Positions 9,492 through 19,226 are shown, counted from the first letter of the stretch. The stretch is 64,000 nucleotides of DNA from Kaistella yonginensis (GCF_030409525.1 NZ_JAUFQB010000061.1:43492-107491), one strand, 5' to 3'. Numbers and translations: made by a program. Notes: a model not told the origin generated them from the letters alone.

Positions 9492-11228
9492 TTATTTGTT
9501 AATGTCAGAATATAAAGTTTTAATCGATGTATACAACTCATCTACTTGCTCTTCTGAATGAAATGGCGCATATTTTTCAATTTGAATTTGCTCTGAAAGT
9601 GCACGATATTGTTCAGAAAGTTGCTTGCCAAAATTTTGTTCTAAAAAAGCTCGAAAATCGGACTCGGTATTAGCAGCGTAGTAATCTTTCGTTTCGCGGT
9701 GAAGGTCGTCGTACGCAGAGAAGAAATTGGTGATATCTTTATTGTCTTTTAAAATATTTAAATAAGCGATACTTTCCTCGAAATGGTTGCTAAGGTTTTT
9801 TCGAAGCATCTCCTCTGTATCCGCAATGGTGGTGATTGGTTTTGAAAGCAGTTGTGGTTTCAATTTTCTTTTTTCTCTTTTGCGCATTACCACTGCAAAC
9901 AAAGTAATTAAGGAGGTCAGCAAAGCAATATTGCCTACCACAATTTTCCAGTTGATTTGGTTTTTGTCTGTTACTATAAAATTTTGAGTTTGCAATACCG
10001 GAGTGTTCACCGTTTCTAAAACCGTGTTGGTATAATCATTTACTTTTTCTAAAGTTGTTTTGGCTTCGGCGATTTGTTCAGGTGTTTTTACCTGAAGAAC
10101 CAATTCTTTTGAGCCTAAATCGGTATATTTTTTTGAATTGGGATCAAAGTAGGAGAAATTTTCAAACTTAATCATCACCGTTCCTGGGATTTTTGGAACC
10201 ACAATGTATTCTGCAATGATTGCTCCAGAGAGTCCGTTTTTATTGGCTGTGGTTTGGGAAGTAACTTTTGGCGTAAAAAACGAATAATTTTCAGAATTTA
10301 AAATCTTGGGAAGATGTAAACTTCCTAAATTTCCTGAGCCTGCGACTTTTAAGAAAAGGTGTACTGGCTTATTAATCTCGGAAATCTGGTTGCTCACATT
10401 CGTTGATAAATCAATGGTAAATTGCCCGACCGCATTTTTAAAATGATTGGGCATTCCTACGGGAAGCTTCTTTACATTGAGCTGTATTTTATTTGATGAG
10501 ATTTTATTTTCCTTTGCAGGATTGGCAAACGTCGCGGAAATTGGGTTAATTTCAATCGTTCCTGTTTCAGAAGGGAAAATCATAAAGATGCCAATGATTT
10601 GCGAGGCCATACCCGCGCTGGATTCGATTTCAGATTTTGCAAAACTTACCGGTTTAATATTCGCATTTCTTTGGGAAGGGAAATGAAGTTTTCCCAATTT
10701 TCTGAAATTGTCGTAATCACGACTGTAAGCTCGTAAAACGGCAATCGTAGGTTCATTCTTGTAGACTACTTTATCCTGAACTTCTAAGTTTAAATAGAGA
10801 TCGTTTCGATCGGTATTATCTGCGACTGAATTTGTTTTATCAGCCTCGCGAACGGTAATGTCAAAGGGTTCGGTTTTATAAATTTTTCCGTTTACGGTCA
10901 CCAATGCTGAGCCGATCTTGATTCTACCTGATTGTTTGGGGGAAAGAACATATTGATAAACCAACTGATTAATAACATTTCCTTTGCTGGCATCGAGTAC
11001 AACCGTATTTCGTTCAGAAGCACTACCAATAATATCAAACTTTGAAAAATCCGGCATTTGGAGTGGGGTTTGTTGCTCCATATTTTCACCGCTAATTTCT
11101 AGCAGAACCGTAAGCGTGAACCGTTGATTAATCTTCTGGTCTTTCACGTCAGATATCGCCAAAGTCACCTGCCCGTAAGTGAATACGGCAGAAAAAAGAA
11201 ATAATATGTAGGAAATTTGTTGTTTCAT
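9492..11228 (-). CDS. batD: BatD family protein
   Basis: A large envelope protein of the Bacteroidota bat ('Bacteroides aerotolerance') operon. I start it at the third codon of the longer frame (11228), where TAATG overlaps the batC stop by one base. It has an N-terminal signal peptide (residues 1-20 approximately) ending near TYGQ, followed by a long beta-rich periplasmic region. One transmembrane helix lies around 430-450, and a basic then acidic cytoplasmic tail follows. This matches BatD architecture (BatD_Pfam/oxygen-tolerance domain). It is the last gene of the operon here; batE does not follow. The biochemical role is unknown. Confidence 0.88.
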   Translation of the reverse strand: MKQQISYILFLFSAVFTYGQVTLAISDVKDQKINQRFTLTVLLEISGENMEQQTPLQMPDFSKFDIIGSASERNTVVLDASKGNVINQLVYQYVLSPKQSGRIKIGSALVTVNGKIYKTEPFDITVREADKTNSVADNTDRNDLYLNLEVQDKVVYKNEPTIAVLRAYSRDYDNFRKLGKLHFPSQRNANIKPVSFAKSEIESSAGMASQIIGIFMIFPSETGTIEINPISATFANPAKENKISSNKIQLNVKKLPVGMPNHFKNAVGQFTIDLSTNVSNQISEINKPVHLFLKVAGSGNLGSLHLPKILNSENYSFFTPKVTSQTTANKNGLSGAIIAEYIVVPKIPGTVMIKFENFSYFDPNSKKYTDLGSKELVLQVKTPEQIAEAKTTLEKVNDYTNTVLETVNTPVLQTQNFIVTDKNQINWKIVVGNIALLTSLITLFAVVMRKREKRKLKPQLLSKPITTIADTEEMLRKNLSNHFEESIAYLNILKDNKDITNFFSAYDDLHRETKDYYAANTESDFRAFLEQNFGKQLSEQYRALSEQIQIEKYAPFHSEEQVDELYTSIKTLYSDINK

Positions 11229-11974
11229 TACCAATCCTTCTCGTTGCTTTCAGGCATGGAGTAGGAGTTTTTATTAAGAATGCGTTTGGCAGTTTCTCTT
11301 TCTTTATTACCAACCCGGTTTAGAATAGCATCTTCTAAATCTTTCGGCATTTTATCGGAATTGTTATTTTTATTTTCATTGGGATCCTTGCCGTCTCCTT
11401 CTCCTTTATTTTGTTGGCCATTTCCAGCTTCCTTCTGTGGTTGATCGCCTTTGTCTTGGCCTTTGTTTTTTTCTTTGCTCTGCTCATCGCCTTCGCCTTC
11501 GCCAGAATCATCTTTTTTGTTTTTCTGCTGTTCTTTTTCTTTCTCTTTTAACATGGCAATCTCATAATTTTTACGAACGCTTTCATTATAAGGATCTTGT
11601 TTTAAGGCTTGCTTGTAAAGTTCGGCAGCTTTTTTAGAATTTTCCTGCATCATATAGGAATTACCCAAGTTATAGAGTGCAGCACTTTTGTCGGGAAGAG
11701 TGGTAGAAAGTTTCTCAGCTTTTTCGTATTCCGCTTTCGCTTCCTCATACATTTTTCTTTTATATAAAGAATTGCCAAGATTATAGTGTGCCATAAACTC
11801 GTTCTCATTGAGTTGCACAGCTTCCATATATTTTGAAGAAGAGGATTCGTAATTTTCTTTATCAAATTGCTGATTGCCTTTGAATACTAAAGTCTTATAA
11901 TTTTCCTGGGCAGAAAAAAAGACTGAGCCAAGCGCTAAAAAAAATCCCGTAAAAAATAATTTTAAATTCATCAC
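11228..11974 (-). CDS. batC: BatC-like tetratricopeptide protein
   Basis: A 248-residue secreted or periplasmic TPR protein. A signal peptide (about 1-23, ending SAQ) is followed by three to four TPR units between about residues 25 and 150, with the typical W/L-G-Y/A-P pattern (for example YNLGNSLYKRKMYEEA). A highly charged low-complexity segment rich in Lys, Gln, Asp, Glu and Gly follows at about 150-215. TPR scaffold proteins at this position in bat operons are called BatC; it presumably docks the VWA proteins BatA/B. It is coupled to batD by a one-base overlap. Confidence 0.86.
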   Translation of the reverse strand: MMNLKLFFTGFFLALGSVFFSAQENYKTLVFKGNQQFDKENYESSSSKYMEAVQLNENEFMAHYNLGNSLYKRKMYEEAKAEYEKAEKLSTTLPDKSAALYNLGNSYMMQENSKKAAELYKQALKQDPYNESVRKNYEIAMLKEKEKEQQKNKKDDSGEGEGDEQSKEKNKGQDKGDQPQKEAGNGQQNKGEGDGKDPNENKNNNSDKMPKDLEDAILNRVGNKERETAKRILNKNSYSMPESNEKDW

Positions 11975-12059
11975 TGCAAAATTATTCCTTTATATGTTAA
12001 AGTCTATGGCTGAAATTGTTAAATTTCGGTTAAAGTCTAGCGAATATGTTGATTTTGAA

Positions 12060-13067
12060 TCAAATATTGAAGTCACGCTTGGGATTTAACAGAAAAATAA
12101 ACAGATAGAAAAAGAGCGAAACACCGAGAAAATATTGATAATAATGAATCGCATTATTAGATTTAACCATAGTTTCAGTAGAAGTTGCACTTTTACCAAG
12201 TCCATCAATAACTTGCGTGCTAGCATTTTCTAGATTATTTCCGTCGACATACGAGCCGTTTGTTTGGTCCGCAATATTTAGCAAGGCTATATTTTCTCGC
12301 TTTGAAATCACGGTTATTCCACTACGATCTGTTTTATAGCCCATCAACTGTCCAAAAACATATTCCGGAATCGGAGCACCTTCTTCAGATCCAATACCGA
12401 CGGTGATTATTGAAATTTCCTCTTTCTGCGCAAGTTTTATGGCTGGTTTTTCATTTCCTTCATTATCTTCGCCATCACTTAGTAAAACCACTTGCCGAGA
12501 GCCTTTAGGAATGTTTTTGAATTTGTCGGCAACGGTTTGCATGGCCCGTAAATAATTGGTTCCTTGGGTTTTTATAATGGCAGTTTCTACACCGCCAAGG
12601 TAAGTTTCAGCGGCCGTAAAGTCCGTAGTTAATGGCATTATTGATATGGCTTCGCCCGCAAAAACCACGATGCCTACTTTGTCATTTTTCATCTGCCCCA
12701 TGGTATTGATGATGATGTTTTTGGCTTCATCTAAACGGTTGGGTTCTACATCTTGCGCGTTCATAGAATTAGAAACGTCCAGTAGAAAAATTACGTTATT
12801 CATTTTCTGTTTGGATTTTATTTCTTCTGAACCGCTTAGTAAATCAACGATAGATAGCACCAAAAATAAGGTGGCTATTAAATAGAGAATGGATAATATT
12901 TTTGAAAAACCTGATTTTTTTTCAAATAATTGATTTTGAAATTTTTCCGCTGCAAATATTTTTTTTCGCTGGTTCTTCCAGTTGAGGTACGCAATCATGA
13001 TAATTCCCAGCAGCGGCAAAAGCAGCAACAAAAATAAATACCAGTTATTTCCTAAAGTCCAATTCAT
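12060..13067 (-). CDS. batB: VWA domain protein BatB
   Basis: A 335-residue membrane protein with a von Willebrand factor A domain. Two N-terminal helices (about 8-27 and 55-75), then the VWA domain with MIDAS motif DVSNS (Asp97, Ser99, Ser101), conserved Thr and a LLSDGEDN segment, then a C-terminal helix (about 307-325). Metal-dependent protein-protein contact is the expected role, together with BatA. It is the paralogue of batA. The 183 bases between them hold no gene and are unusually long for this operon. There are about 85 bases between batB and batC. Confidence 0.9.
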   Translation of the reverse strand: MNWTLGNNWYLFLLLLLPLLGIIMIAYLNWKNQRKKIFAAEKFQNQLFEKKSGFSKILSILYLIATLFLVLSIVDLLSGSEEIKSKQKMNNVIFLLDVSNSMNAQDVEPNRLDEAKNIIINTMGQMKNDKVGIVVFAGEAISIMPLTTDFTAAETYLGGVETAIIKTQGTNYLRAMQTVADKFKNIPKGSRQVVLLSDGEDNEGNEKPAIKLAQKEEISIITVGIGSEEGAPIPEYVFGQLMGYKTDRSGITVISKRENIALLNIADQTNGSYVDGNNLENASTQVIDGLGKSATSTETMVKSNNAIHYYQYFLGVSLFFYLFIFLLNPKRDFNI

Positions 13068-13249
13068 TTATTGTAATTCATTATAATTCTTTTAGTTTCC
13101 TTTTAATGGAGCAAATGCCTAAAGTTGTAAGCTCGACTGATTCATTGAATCATCCTTTTAATTTGACTCGTCGAAATGAGTAACCGCAACGCCACGTGCG
13201 ACTGCTCTTATAATTAATAGTATTGCGCCCAAAAATATTCATTTTGCAC

Positions 13250-14257
13250 CTAACTTAAAAATTTATAGAAAACCCAGCGCAATAGGGCATCAAATAACAA
13301 AATGGCTAAAGCCATCCACAGAAAATTGCGGAAGTATTCCTGGTAATTGTAGAGCTTACTCGTCTTTAATTCTGATTTTTCGAGTTGATTAATTTCATTA
13401 TACACTTCTTCTAAACTTTGTTTGGAGGTAGCTCGAAAGTACTTTCCACCAGTAGTTTGAGAAATTTCTTTGAGTACAGGTTCATCAATTTTAACTTCTT
13501 CTTCGGTGAATACAAGGTCTCCAAAAAGATCCTGTCGTGTGGGCATTAAGGCATAACCGTTGGTCCCGATTCCGATGGAATACACCTTAATTCCGTTGCT
13601 GCGTGCCAGTTCTGCACCAACTTGCGTAGGCATTGCATTTTCAATGGTGTTGACCCCATCAGTCATTAAAATAATAATTTTTGATTTCGCTTTGCTGGTG
13701 ATCAAATGAGTCACAGCGACCGAAAGTCCTTCACCAATTGCGGTGCCTTGAATTAATTCACGGGTGTTAAGATTTTCTAGTTCATCGATAATTACAGCGT
13801 GATCAGAGGTGACCGGAACTTTGGTGAATGCTTCTCCAGCGTATGTTACAAGGCCAATTCTATCGGCTGGGCGGCTGTTGACGAATTTTTTTGCAATTTC
13901 TTTTAACGCGGTTAAACGGTCGGGATCTAAATCTTTGGACAACATGCTGAGTGAAACATCCACCGAGAGCATGATGTCTATTCCTTTGCTGTCATCTTGA
14001 TTTTGGGAAATTGTAAAGGTTCGCGGTCTTGCCAAGGCGATAATCAAACAAGAAAGCAGGAGGTATTTTGAGATCTTTAGTAAAAATAACACGAAGAGAA
14101 TCGATTTGTTTTCCTCCATATTTTGGGTAGATGGAACGGTGATTCCTGCGCGTTTTTTCTTACGCACATCACGGATGATTAATGGAATAAACGCCATAAA
14201 TAGCAGTAGAAACCAGGGGCTATATAATTCGAAATTTAAAAAATCCAAGGTCATCAT
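13250..14257 (-). CDS. batA: VWA domain protein BatA
   Basis: A 335-residue membrane-anchored VWA protein, paralogue of BatB and the same length. Helices lie near residues 13-28 and 55-77, the MIDAS motif DVSLS at Asp100/Ser102/Ser104, a second acidic metal patch LMTDGVNT follows, and a C-terminal helix anchors the domain so that it faces the periplasm or cytoplasm beside the membrane. It begins five bases after the BatD-like protein gene, so translation is coupled. Assignment as BatA rather than BatB rests on gene order (nearer moxR), as usual for the family. Confidence 0.9.
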   Translation of the reverse strand: MMTLDFLNFELYSPWFLLLFMAFIPLIIRDVRKKKRAGITVPSTQNMEENKSILFVLFLLKISKYLLLSCLIIALARPRTFTISQNQDDSKGIDIMLSVDVSLSMLSKDLDPDRLTALKEIAKKFVNSRPADRIGLVTYAGEAFTKVPVTSDHAVIIDELENLNTRELIQGTAIGEGLSVAVTHLITSKAKSKIIILMTDGVNTIENAMPTQVGAELARSNGIKVYSIGIGTNGYALMPTRQDLFGDLVFTEEEVKIDEPVLKEISQTTGGKYFRATSKQSLEEVYNEINQLEKSELKTSKLYNYQEYFRNFLWMALAILLFDALLRWVFYKFLS

Positions 14258-14262
14258 TTTTT

Positions 14263-15159
14263 TTACACTCCAGTTCTTAATTGTTCGGCTTCCAAATCTT
14301 TGGAAGAGTTTTTTACGAAAGATTTCATCTGATCGAAATCTCCTTGCATATCCTGTTGACCTGGGAAAACTTTAGCAAATTTTACCAAATCTCCTCGTAA
14401 AAATAGTTCTTCGATGGCTTTTTCATTTTCTGGCGAAATTGTATTATTTAATTTGATGACATCGATTAAATCATCGCTCAATAAAACATCTGCCGGAATT
14501 CTATATTGTTTGGTAATGAAATTTCGGGTAATATCTAAAAGTTCCACATAAAATAACCGATAGTTTCCGTTTTCGATATAATTTTTCTTTTTTAATTGGT
14601 CGAGTTCCCGTAAAGTTTGGTTGGTCATTACAACAGGATCAGATTTCTTTCGTTGTCCATATTTAATGAGTTGATAAATAATAAAGATTGTTGCTAAGAG
14701 AATCAAGACACCTAAAATATACCATTTGTAGAGCTGCCAGTAATCTTGAACGCCCAATTCTACCTCTTTGTTTTTCATAATGTCATTAATCTGATCGCCT
14801 TTCTGTGCGGTATTAATAACCTCGATATCATAAGGAACGGTTTTGAGCAGTTTGCCATTTATTCTAAAATCGAGTGCTGGAATAGTAAATTTTCCTTCAT
14901 CGAAAACGGCAAATTCAATAATCCGATCGTAAGTGTCGGCTTGCTTGCTGATGCTATCTTTGATCTCTTCAAAGTGAAAAGGTAGCAGTTCATTTTTCGG
15001 CGCAGCTAAAACATCTTTGGCTTGCAAATTGGAAATGTGTATATGTAAAATTCCCGGTTCACCTAAAGCCAAAGTCTGCTTGTCGAGTTTTGAACTAAGG
15101 ATTTGCGAAAAAGCAAACGTACTGATCAGTAAAAATAGGAGGATTGGTGTTTTTTTCAA
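14263..15159 (-). CDS. BatD-like membrane protein of the bat operon
   Basis: A 298-residue protein with a signal peptide (residues 1-19, ending FAFSQ), a beta-rich extracytoplasmic domain (about 25-120), one transmembrane helix (about 146-164) and a charged cytoplasmic domain. It lies three bases from the DUF58 gene and five from batA, the usual place in flavobacterial bat operons for a short BatD-like or DUF4381-like protein. It may present the cytoplasmic domain to MoxR or the DUF58 protein; that is inference. I do not recognise a specific named family beyond this. Confidence 0.75.
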   Translation of the reverse strand: MKKTPILLFLLISTFAFSQILSSKLDKQTLALGEPGILHIHISNLQAKDVLAAPKNELLPFHFEEIKDSISKQADTYDRIIEFAVFDEGKFTIPALDFRINGKLLKTVPYDIEVINTAQKGDQINDIMKNKEVELGVQDYWQLYKWYILGVLILLATIFIIYQLIKYGQRKKSDPVVMTNQTLRELDQLKKKNYIENGNYRLFYVELLDITRNFITKQYRIPADVLLSDDLIDVIKLNNTISPENEKAIEELFLRGDLVKFAKVFPGQQDMQGDFDQMKSFVKNSSKDLEAEQLRTGV

Positions 15160-15162
15160 AAT

Positions 15163-16035
15163 TTATCTTTTTCTAAAATATTGATACAAAAATTTAGAGT
15201 AATCTTCTGCTGTATTAATATTGATAAATCCAGCCGAAGAACTTTCAAAATCTTCGGTTACGTTTCTTACTTTTTGCTTTTGCTGTTCTGCAAATTGATA
15301 GCGCCATCTTGCATTGCTCGTGTTTGCCCAAATCTGTTTCCCGGTTTCTGCATCGGTAAAGAGCGCATAACCCACATCGGGAATTTCGTTGTCTTTTTGG
15401 TCAAAAACTCTTAAACCCAAAACCTGATGCTTTTGCGCGGCAACCCGTAACATTTTTACATCATAGGCATCTTCGAAATCTGAGAACATAAAAACCAGTG
15501 ATTTCTTTTTGAAAACACTCATCATGTATTCGAATGCTTTATCGATTTTCGCTTCAGCGGGAATATAATCAGCGGATAAAATGGTGCTGATAATTGCCAA
15601 GATGTGTTTTCTTCCTTTTTGCGGTGGAATTACTTTATATACTTTGTCGGCAAATAAAATGAGACCGACTTTATCATTGTTTCCGGCAGCCGAAAAACCT
15701 AACGTGGCTGCAATTTCGGCCACGAATTCTCTTTTAAGTTGGGTTTGTGTTCCGTAATCCATCGAAGCAGAAATATCGACCAGAAGCATCATGGTTAATT
15801 CCCGTTCTTCTTCCATCACTTTTACAAAGGGTTCCCGAAATCGGGCGGTTTTATTCCAGTCGATCCGGCGGATTTCATCACCAAACTGATAAGGGCGAAC
15901 TTCGGAAAAGGTCATTCCTTGCCCTTTGAATGCGCTGTGATATTGACCCATCAAAGTTGCCTCCGTCTTCTTTCGAGTCCGGATTTCAATCTGCTTTACT
16001 TTTTTGATGATGTCTTTTAATTGCATGTCTTTCAT
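15163..16035 (-). CDS. DUF58 domain protein
   Basis: A 290-residue cytoplasmic protein with the DUF58 signature RPYQFGDEIRRIDWN at 47-61 and a VWA-like region beginning LLVDISASMD (Asp87, Ser89, Ser91). DUF58 proteins almost always follow moxR and are thought to act as adaptors of the MoxR AAA+ ATPase. That applies here: moxR ends about 90 bases upstream. The start used is the first ATG; a second Met lies three codons in. Well supported as a family member; no enzymatic function known. Confidence 0.92.
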   Translation of the reverse strand: MKDMQLKDIIKKVKQIEIRTRKKTEATLMGQYHSAFKGQGMTFSEVRPYQFGDEIRRIDWNKTARFREPFVKVMEEERELTMMLLVDISASMDYGTQTQLKREFVAEIAATLGFSAAGNNDKVGLILFADKVYKVIPPQKGRKHILAIISTILSADYIPAEAKIDKAFEYMMSVFKKKSLVFMFSDFEDAYDVKMLRVAAQKHQVLGLRVFDQKDNEIPDVGYALFTDAETGKQIWANTSNARWRYQFAEQQKQKVRNVTEDFESSSAGFININTAEDYSKFLYQYFRKR

Positions 16036-16127
16036 TTATTAATAAAGATATGGAACTGTATATCGAGAATCGATGATACGAAATTCTTTTTTGAGCAACT
16101 GTTACAAAACTTTATTGTTGTCTTATT

Positions 16128-17132
16128 TTATGGTGCTTGAATTTTACTCAAGATTTTATCAATAATATCATCAGAAGTTATTTCTTCTGCTTCTGCTTCG
16201 AAACTTAAACCGATACGATGACGCAGAACATCTTTCGCAATTTCTTTTACATCTTCTGGAATCACGAATGCGCGATTCTTTAAGAAGGCCATCGCTCTTG
16301 CGGCAATTGATAAATTGATGGAAGCTCTTGGTGAAGCTCCGAAACTGATATAACTTTTTAAATCAGGAAGTCCATATTTCTCTGGTAAACGAGTGGCGAA
16401 AACCATATCCAAGATATACTTTTCGATTTTTTCGTCAAGGTAAATTTGATTGATTAGTTTTTTTGCTTCTGTTACATTTTCTAAAGTAATAACCGGACGA
16501 ATTTCTGGTGAATGACCGCTGGCAACCATATTCATGATTTTTCGTTCATCCTCAAAATCAGGATACGTGATCGTACATTTCAGCATAAAACGGTCGCTTT
16601 GCGCTTCTGGTAAAAGATAAGTTCCTTCCTGGTCAATCGGGTTTTGAGTTGCCAATACTAAGAATGGTTTCGGCAGCGGCATTGTTTCATCACCGATCGT
16701 TACTTGCTTTTCCTGCATCGCTTCCAATAAAGCCGACTGTACTTTTGAGGGTGCACGGTTGATCTCATCAGCCAAAACAAAATTGGCGAAAATTGGGCCT
16801 TTTTTTATGGAAAAATCATTGTCTTTAATACTGTAAATCATGGTTCCAACCACATCTGCGGGCAGTAAATCCGGAGTAAATTGGATTCGTGAAAAAGCAC
16901 CGTGAACAGCGTCGGCTAAAGTTTTTATCGCTAAAGTTTTTGCCAATCCCGGAACACCTTCCAGCAAGACGTGGCCATTTCCTAGAAGACCGATGAGTAA
17001 ACGGTCTACCATGTATTCTTGTCCGATAATTGCTTTGTTGATTTCTTGTTTTAAAAGTGAAAAAAAGTAATTCTGTTCTCTTACTTTTTCGGTTAATTGT
17101 CTTATATCTTCTGCTTGATTGAGTTCTGACAT
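16128..17132 (-). CDS. MoxR family AAA+ ATPase
   Basis: A chaperone-like AAA+ ATPase heading the bat operon. I start it at 17132 (MSELNQ...), giving 334 residues, because the longer frame adds eleven residues with no support. Walker A is GVPGLAKT (59-66) and Walker B ADEINRAP (121-128); an arginine-finger/sensor region is present in the C-terminal half. MoxR ATPases act with VWA proteins to mature or activate partner complexes; the partners here should be the DUF58 and Bat proteins downstream. No clear TAnnTTTG box was found upstream. Confidence 0.94.
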   Translation of the reverse strand: MSELNQAEDIRQLTEKVREQNYFFSLLKQEINKAIIGQEYMVDRLLIGLLGNGHVLLEGVPGLAKTLAIKTLADAVHGAFSRIQFTPDLLPADVVGTMIYSIKDNDFSIKKGPIFANFVLADEINRAPSKVQSALLEAMQEKQVTIGDETMPLPKPFLVLATQNPIDQEGTYLLPEAQSDRFMLKCTITYPDFEDERKIMNMVASGHSPEIRPVITLENVTEAKKLINQIYLDEKIEKYILDMVFATRLPEKYGLPDLKSYISFGASPRASINLSIAARAMAFLKNRAFVIPEDVKEIAKDVLRHRIGLSFEAEAEEITSDDIIDKILSKIQAP

Positions 17133-17367
17133 AGTGTTTGTAGAATTTAAAGTGTAAATTTCCAATAAATAGGAATACCAATCAACATAATGAATGCCAA
17201 TTCTACGTTAAAGTTTGTTAAACATTTAGGCTTATTTGGTATTCCTTTTTCGGAGCTGATTTTCATTTCAAGAAAAAGGCCTAAAAAACAAAATTTAAAA
17301 TGGGATTAATTTCTAGGATTTTCAGCGCTAAAGTCGAGGGCTAGTAAAATGAAACTCAGCGAAATTC

Positions 17368-17398
17368 TTGTCATTTTCAGTTAATTAACCTATTTTTG
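17368..17398 (+). promoter_or_regulatory. Predicted promoter of the DinB-family gene
   Basis: A Bacteroidota-type promoter: TTG at 17368-17370, a 20-base spacer, and -7 box TATTTTTG at 17391-17398. Transcription would begin about 15 bases before the ATG at 17419. Both elements and the spacing fit. Confidence 0.6.
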
Positions 17399-17418
17399 AG
17401 CCTTAAATTAATAGCGAA

Positions 17419-17889
17419 ATGAATTATCATTTTCAGGCGCATCGTCAAGTTCGGCGAAATCTTTTAGAAATTTTGCAGAATACGTCTACCAAAGATTTAT
17501 TATTGATTCCTGATGGGTTCAATAATAATATTTACTGGAACATCGCGCATACGGTGGCTACGCAGCAGCTTTTGCATTATTATTTAAGTGGAAATGCTTT
17601 TCGTATTGATCAATACTGGATTGAAACCTACAAAAAAGGAACCCTTCCTAATTTGAACGTGCAGCAATCTGAAGTTGATGATTTGGCTTTTCTACTTACG
17701 GAAACGTCAAAGGTTTTAATGAAAGATTACGACGATGATTTTTTCCCGGATTACACCTCTTACACCACAAGTTTCGGCTTGGATCTGAAGAGCATACAGG
17801 ATGCAATTATTTTTAATAATATGCATGAAAGTATTCATTTAGGTTACACAATGGCTCAGAGACGAGCAATTCTTGGCGAACAATTTTAA
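17419..17889 (+). CDS. DinB family protein
   Basis: A 156-residue DinB/YfiT-like four-helix-bundle protein. The metal-binding His triad is visible: His44 in the 'NIAHTVA' helix, and His136 and His140 in an HESIH pair near the C-terminus. Family members include thiol-dependent S-transferases (bacillithiol in Firmicutes) and damage-induced proteins; the substrate here is unknown. It has its own promoter and stands alone, 69 bases ahead of rlmB. High confidence for fold, low for function. Confidence 0.87.
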   Translation: MNYHFQAHRQVRRNLLEILQNTSTKDLLLIPDGFNNNIYWNIAHTVATQQLLHYYLSGNAFRIDQYWIETYKKGTLPNLNVQQSEVDDLAFLLTETSKVLMKDYDDDFFPDYTSYTTSFGLDLKSIQDAIIFNNMHESIHLGYTMAQRRAILGEQF

Positions 17890-17958
17890 AATAGGCGTTC
17901 CAAGTTCAAGGTGAGGAACCAAAATATAACCTTACACAACTAATTTTTTACAAAACTT

Positions 17959-18696
17959 ATGAAAGACGATTTTATATTTGGATTGAGACCAGTAATAGAA
18001 GCAATTGAAGCCGGAAAAACGGTGGATAAAGTATTTTTGCAGAACGGTTTACAAGGTGATATTTATTATGAATTAAAAGATCTTCTGGCGAAATACAAAA
18101 TCAGACCGAATTTTGTTCCTGTTGAAAAACTGAATCGTTTTACCAGAAAGAATCACCAAGGGGTTGTGGCTTTTATTTCTGATGTTCCTTTTCATTCCAT
18201 TGAAAATATTTTACCTGAACTTTTCGAAGCTGGGAAAACACCCTTTCTTTTAATTTTAGACCGATTAACCGATGTTAGAAATTTTGGAGCAATTTGCAGA
18301 ACTGCAGAATGTGCCGGAGTTGATGCCGTGATAATTCCGGAGAAAGGTGGAGCACCCATGAATTCTGATGCCATTAAAACTTCTGCTGGTGCGATGTATA
18401 ATATAATTATTTGTAAGGAAAAAAATCTTGGTCATACAGTAGATTTCCTTCAACAATCGGGGGTACAGGTGTTTTCTGCCACAGAAAAAGCACAGAAATT
18501 ATATTATGATGTTGATTTTACACAACCGTGTGCGATTGTCATGGGAAATGAAGAGACAGGTATTTCTAAAGAGGTTCTGCACCATTCGGATGAAAAAATA
18601 AAACTTCCAATGGAAGGAAAAACTCAATCTTTAAATGTTTCTGTAGCTTGCGGTGCCATTCTTTATGAAGCAACCCGTCAACGATTGAAAATGTAG
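17959..18696 (+). CDS. rlmB: 23S rRNA (guanosine-2'-O-)-methyltransferase
   Basis: A SpoU-class trefoil-knot methyltransferase of 245 residues, expected to 2'-O-methylate a guanosine of 23S rRNA (G2251 in E. coli) using S-adenosylmethionine. The three SpoU motifs are present: NFGAICRTAEC (motif 1), MGNEETGIS (motif 2) and SLNVSVACGAILYE (motif 3). An N-terminal RNA-binding domain (about 1-75) is present, as in RlmB. Length and motifs fit RlmB better than TrmH. Confidence 0.9.
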   Translation: MKDDFIFGLRPVIEAIEAGKTVDKVFLQNGLQGDIYYELKDLLAKYKIRPNFVPVEKLNRFTRKNHQGVVAFISDVPFHSIENILPELFEAGKTPFLLILDRLTDVRNFGAICRTAECAGVDAVIIPEKGGAPMNSDAIKTSAGAMYNIIICKEKNLGHTVDFLQQSGVQVFSATEKAQKLYYDVDFTQPCAIVMGNEETGISKEVLHHSDEKIKLPMEGKTQSLNVSVACGAILYEATRQRLKM

Positions 18697-18776
18697 TTTT
18701 TGATCTGAATTTAGTTTCTGTTTGGCGTTATTCTATTAAAAAAGAATTTTTATCTTTAAAAAAAAATAGAAGCAAT

Positions 18777-19226
18777 ATGCAAAAGAACACGATTGTGAAA
18801 AGTGATGTTCGCGCCTATATCAAAGAAATCATTGTGCTAAAGATTCAAAAACTCGAAAAGTTTATGGAGTTTACCTTGGAGGCAAGTCGCGAGGTGAAAA
18901 AGACTTCTAAATATGATTCCATTCGCGAAGAAATGCAGGAAGAAATATATCAGATGCAAAAACAATTGGCATCATTAAAGGATTTACAAAGGAATTTAGC
19001 TAAAATAGTTGATAAAACATCAGGCAGAATTCAATTGGGTTCTATTGTATTTACCAATAAAGCACGTTTTTATATTTCGGTTTCTTTAGGAGAGTTTTTC
19101 TTTGAAGGAGATCGTTTTTATGCTATTTCTGAAGAAAGTCCGATGGCTAAAATAATGTTCGGTAAGCAGGTAGGCGATTCTTTTACCCTCAATACTATCA
19201 ATCAGGTGATCGAACAAGTTTGGTAG
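18777..19226 (+). CDS. GreA/GreB C-terminal-like protein
   Basis: A 149-residue protein. The N-terminal half is a charged, probably coiled-coil helical hairpin (about 5-85, rich in Glu, Lys and Gln). The C-terminal half ends with a SPMAKIMFGKQVGD segment like the FKBP-like C-terminal domain of Gre transcript-cleavage factors. It is therefore Gre-like in layout, but the acidic tip residues of true GreA cannot be confirmed. Such proteins are common in flavobacteria and often mis-annotated as 3-oxoacyl-ACP synthase. It may bind RNA polymerase. The nitroreductase gene follows 20 bases later. Confidence 0.72.
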   Translation: MQKNTIVKSDVRAYIKEIIVLKIQKLEKFMEFTLEASREVKKTSKYDSIREEMQEEIYQMQKQLASLKDLQRNLAKIVDKTSGRIQLGSIVFTNKARFYISVSLGEFFFEGDRFYAISEESPMAKIMFGKQVGDSFTLNTINQVIEQVW

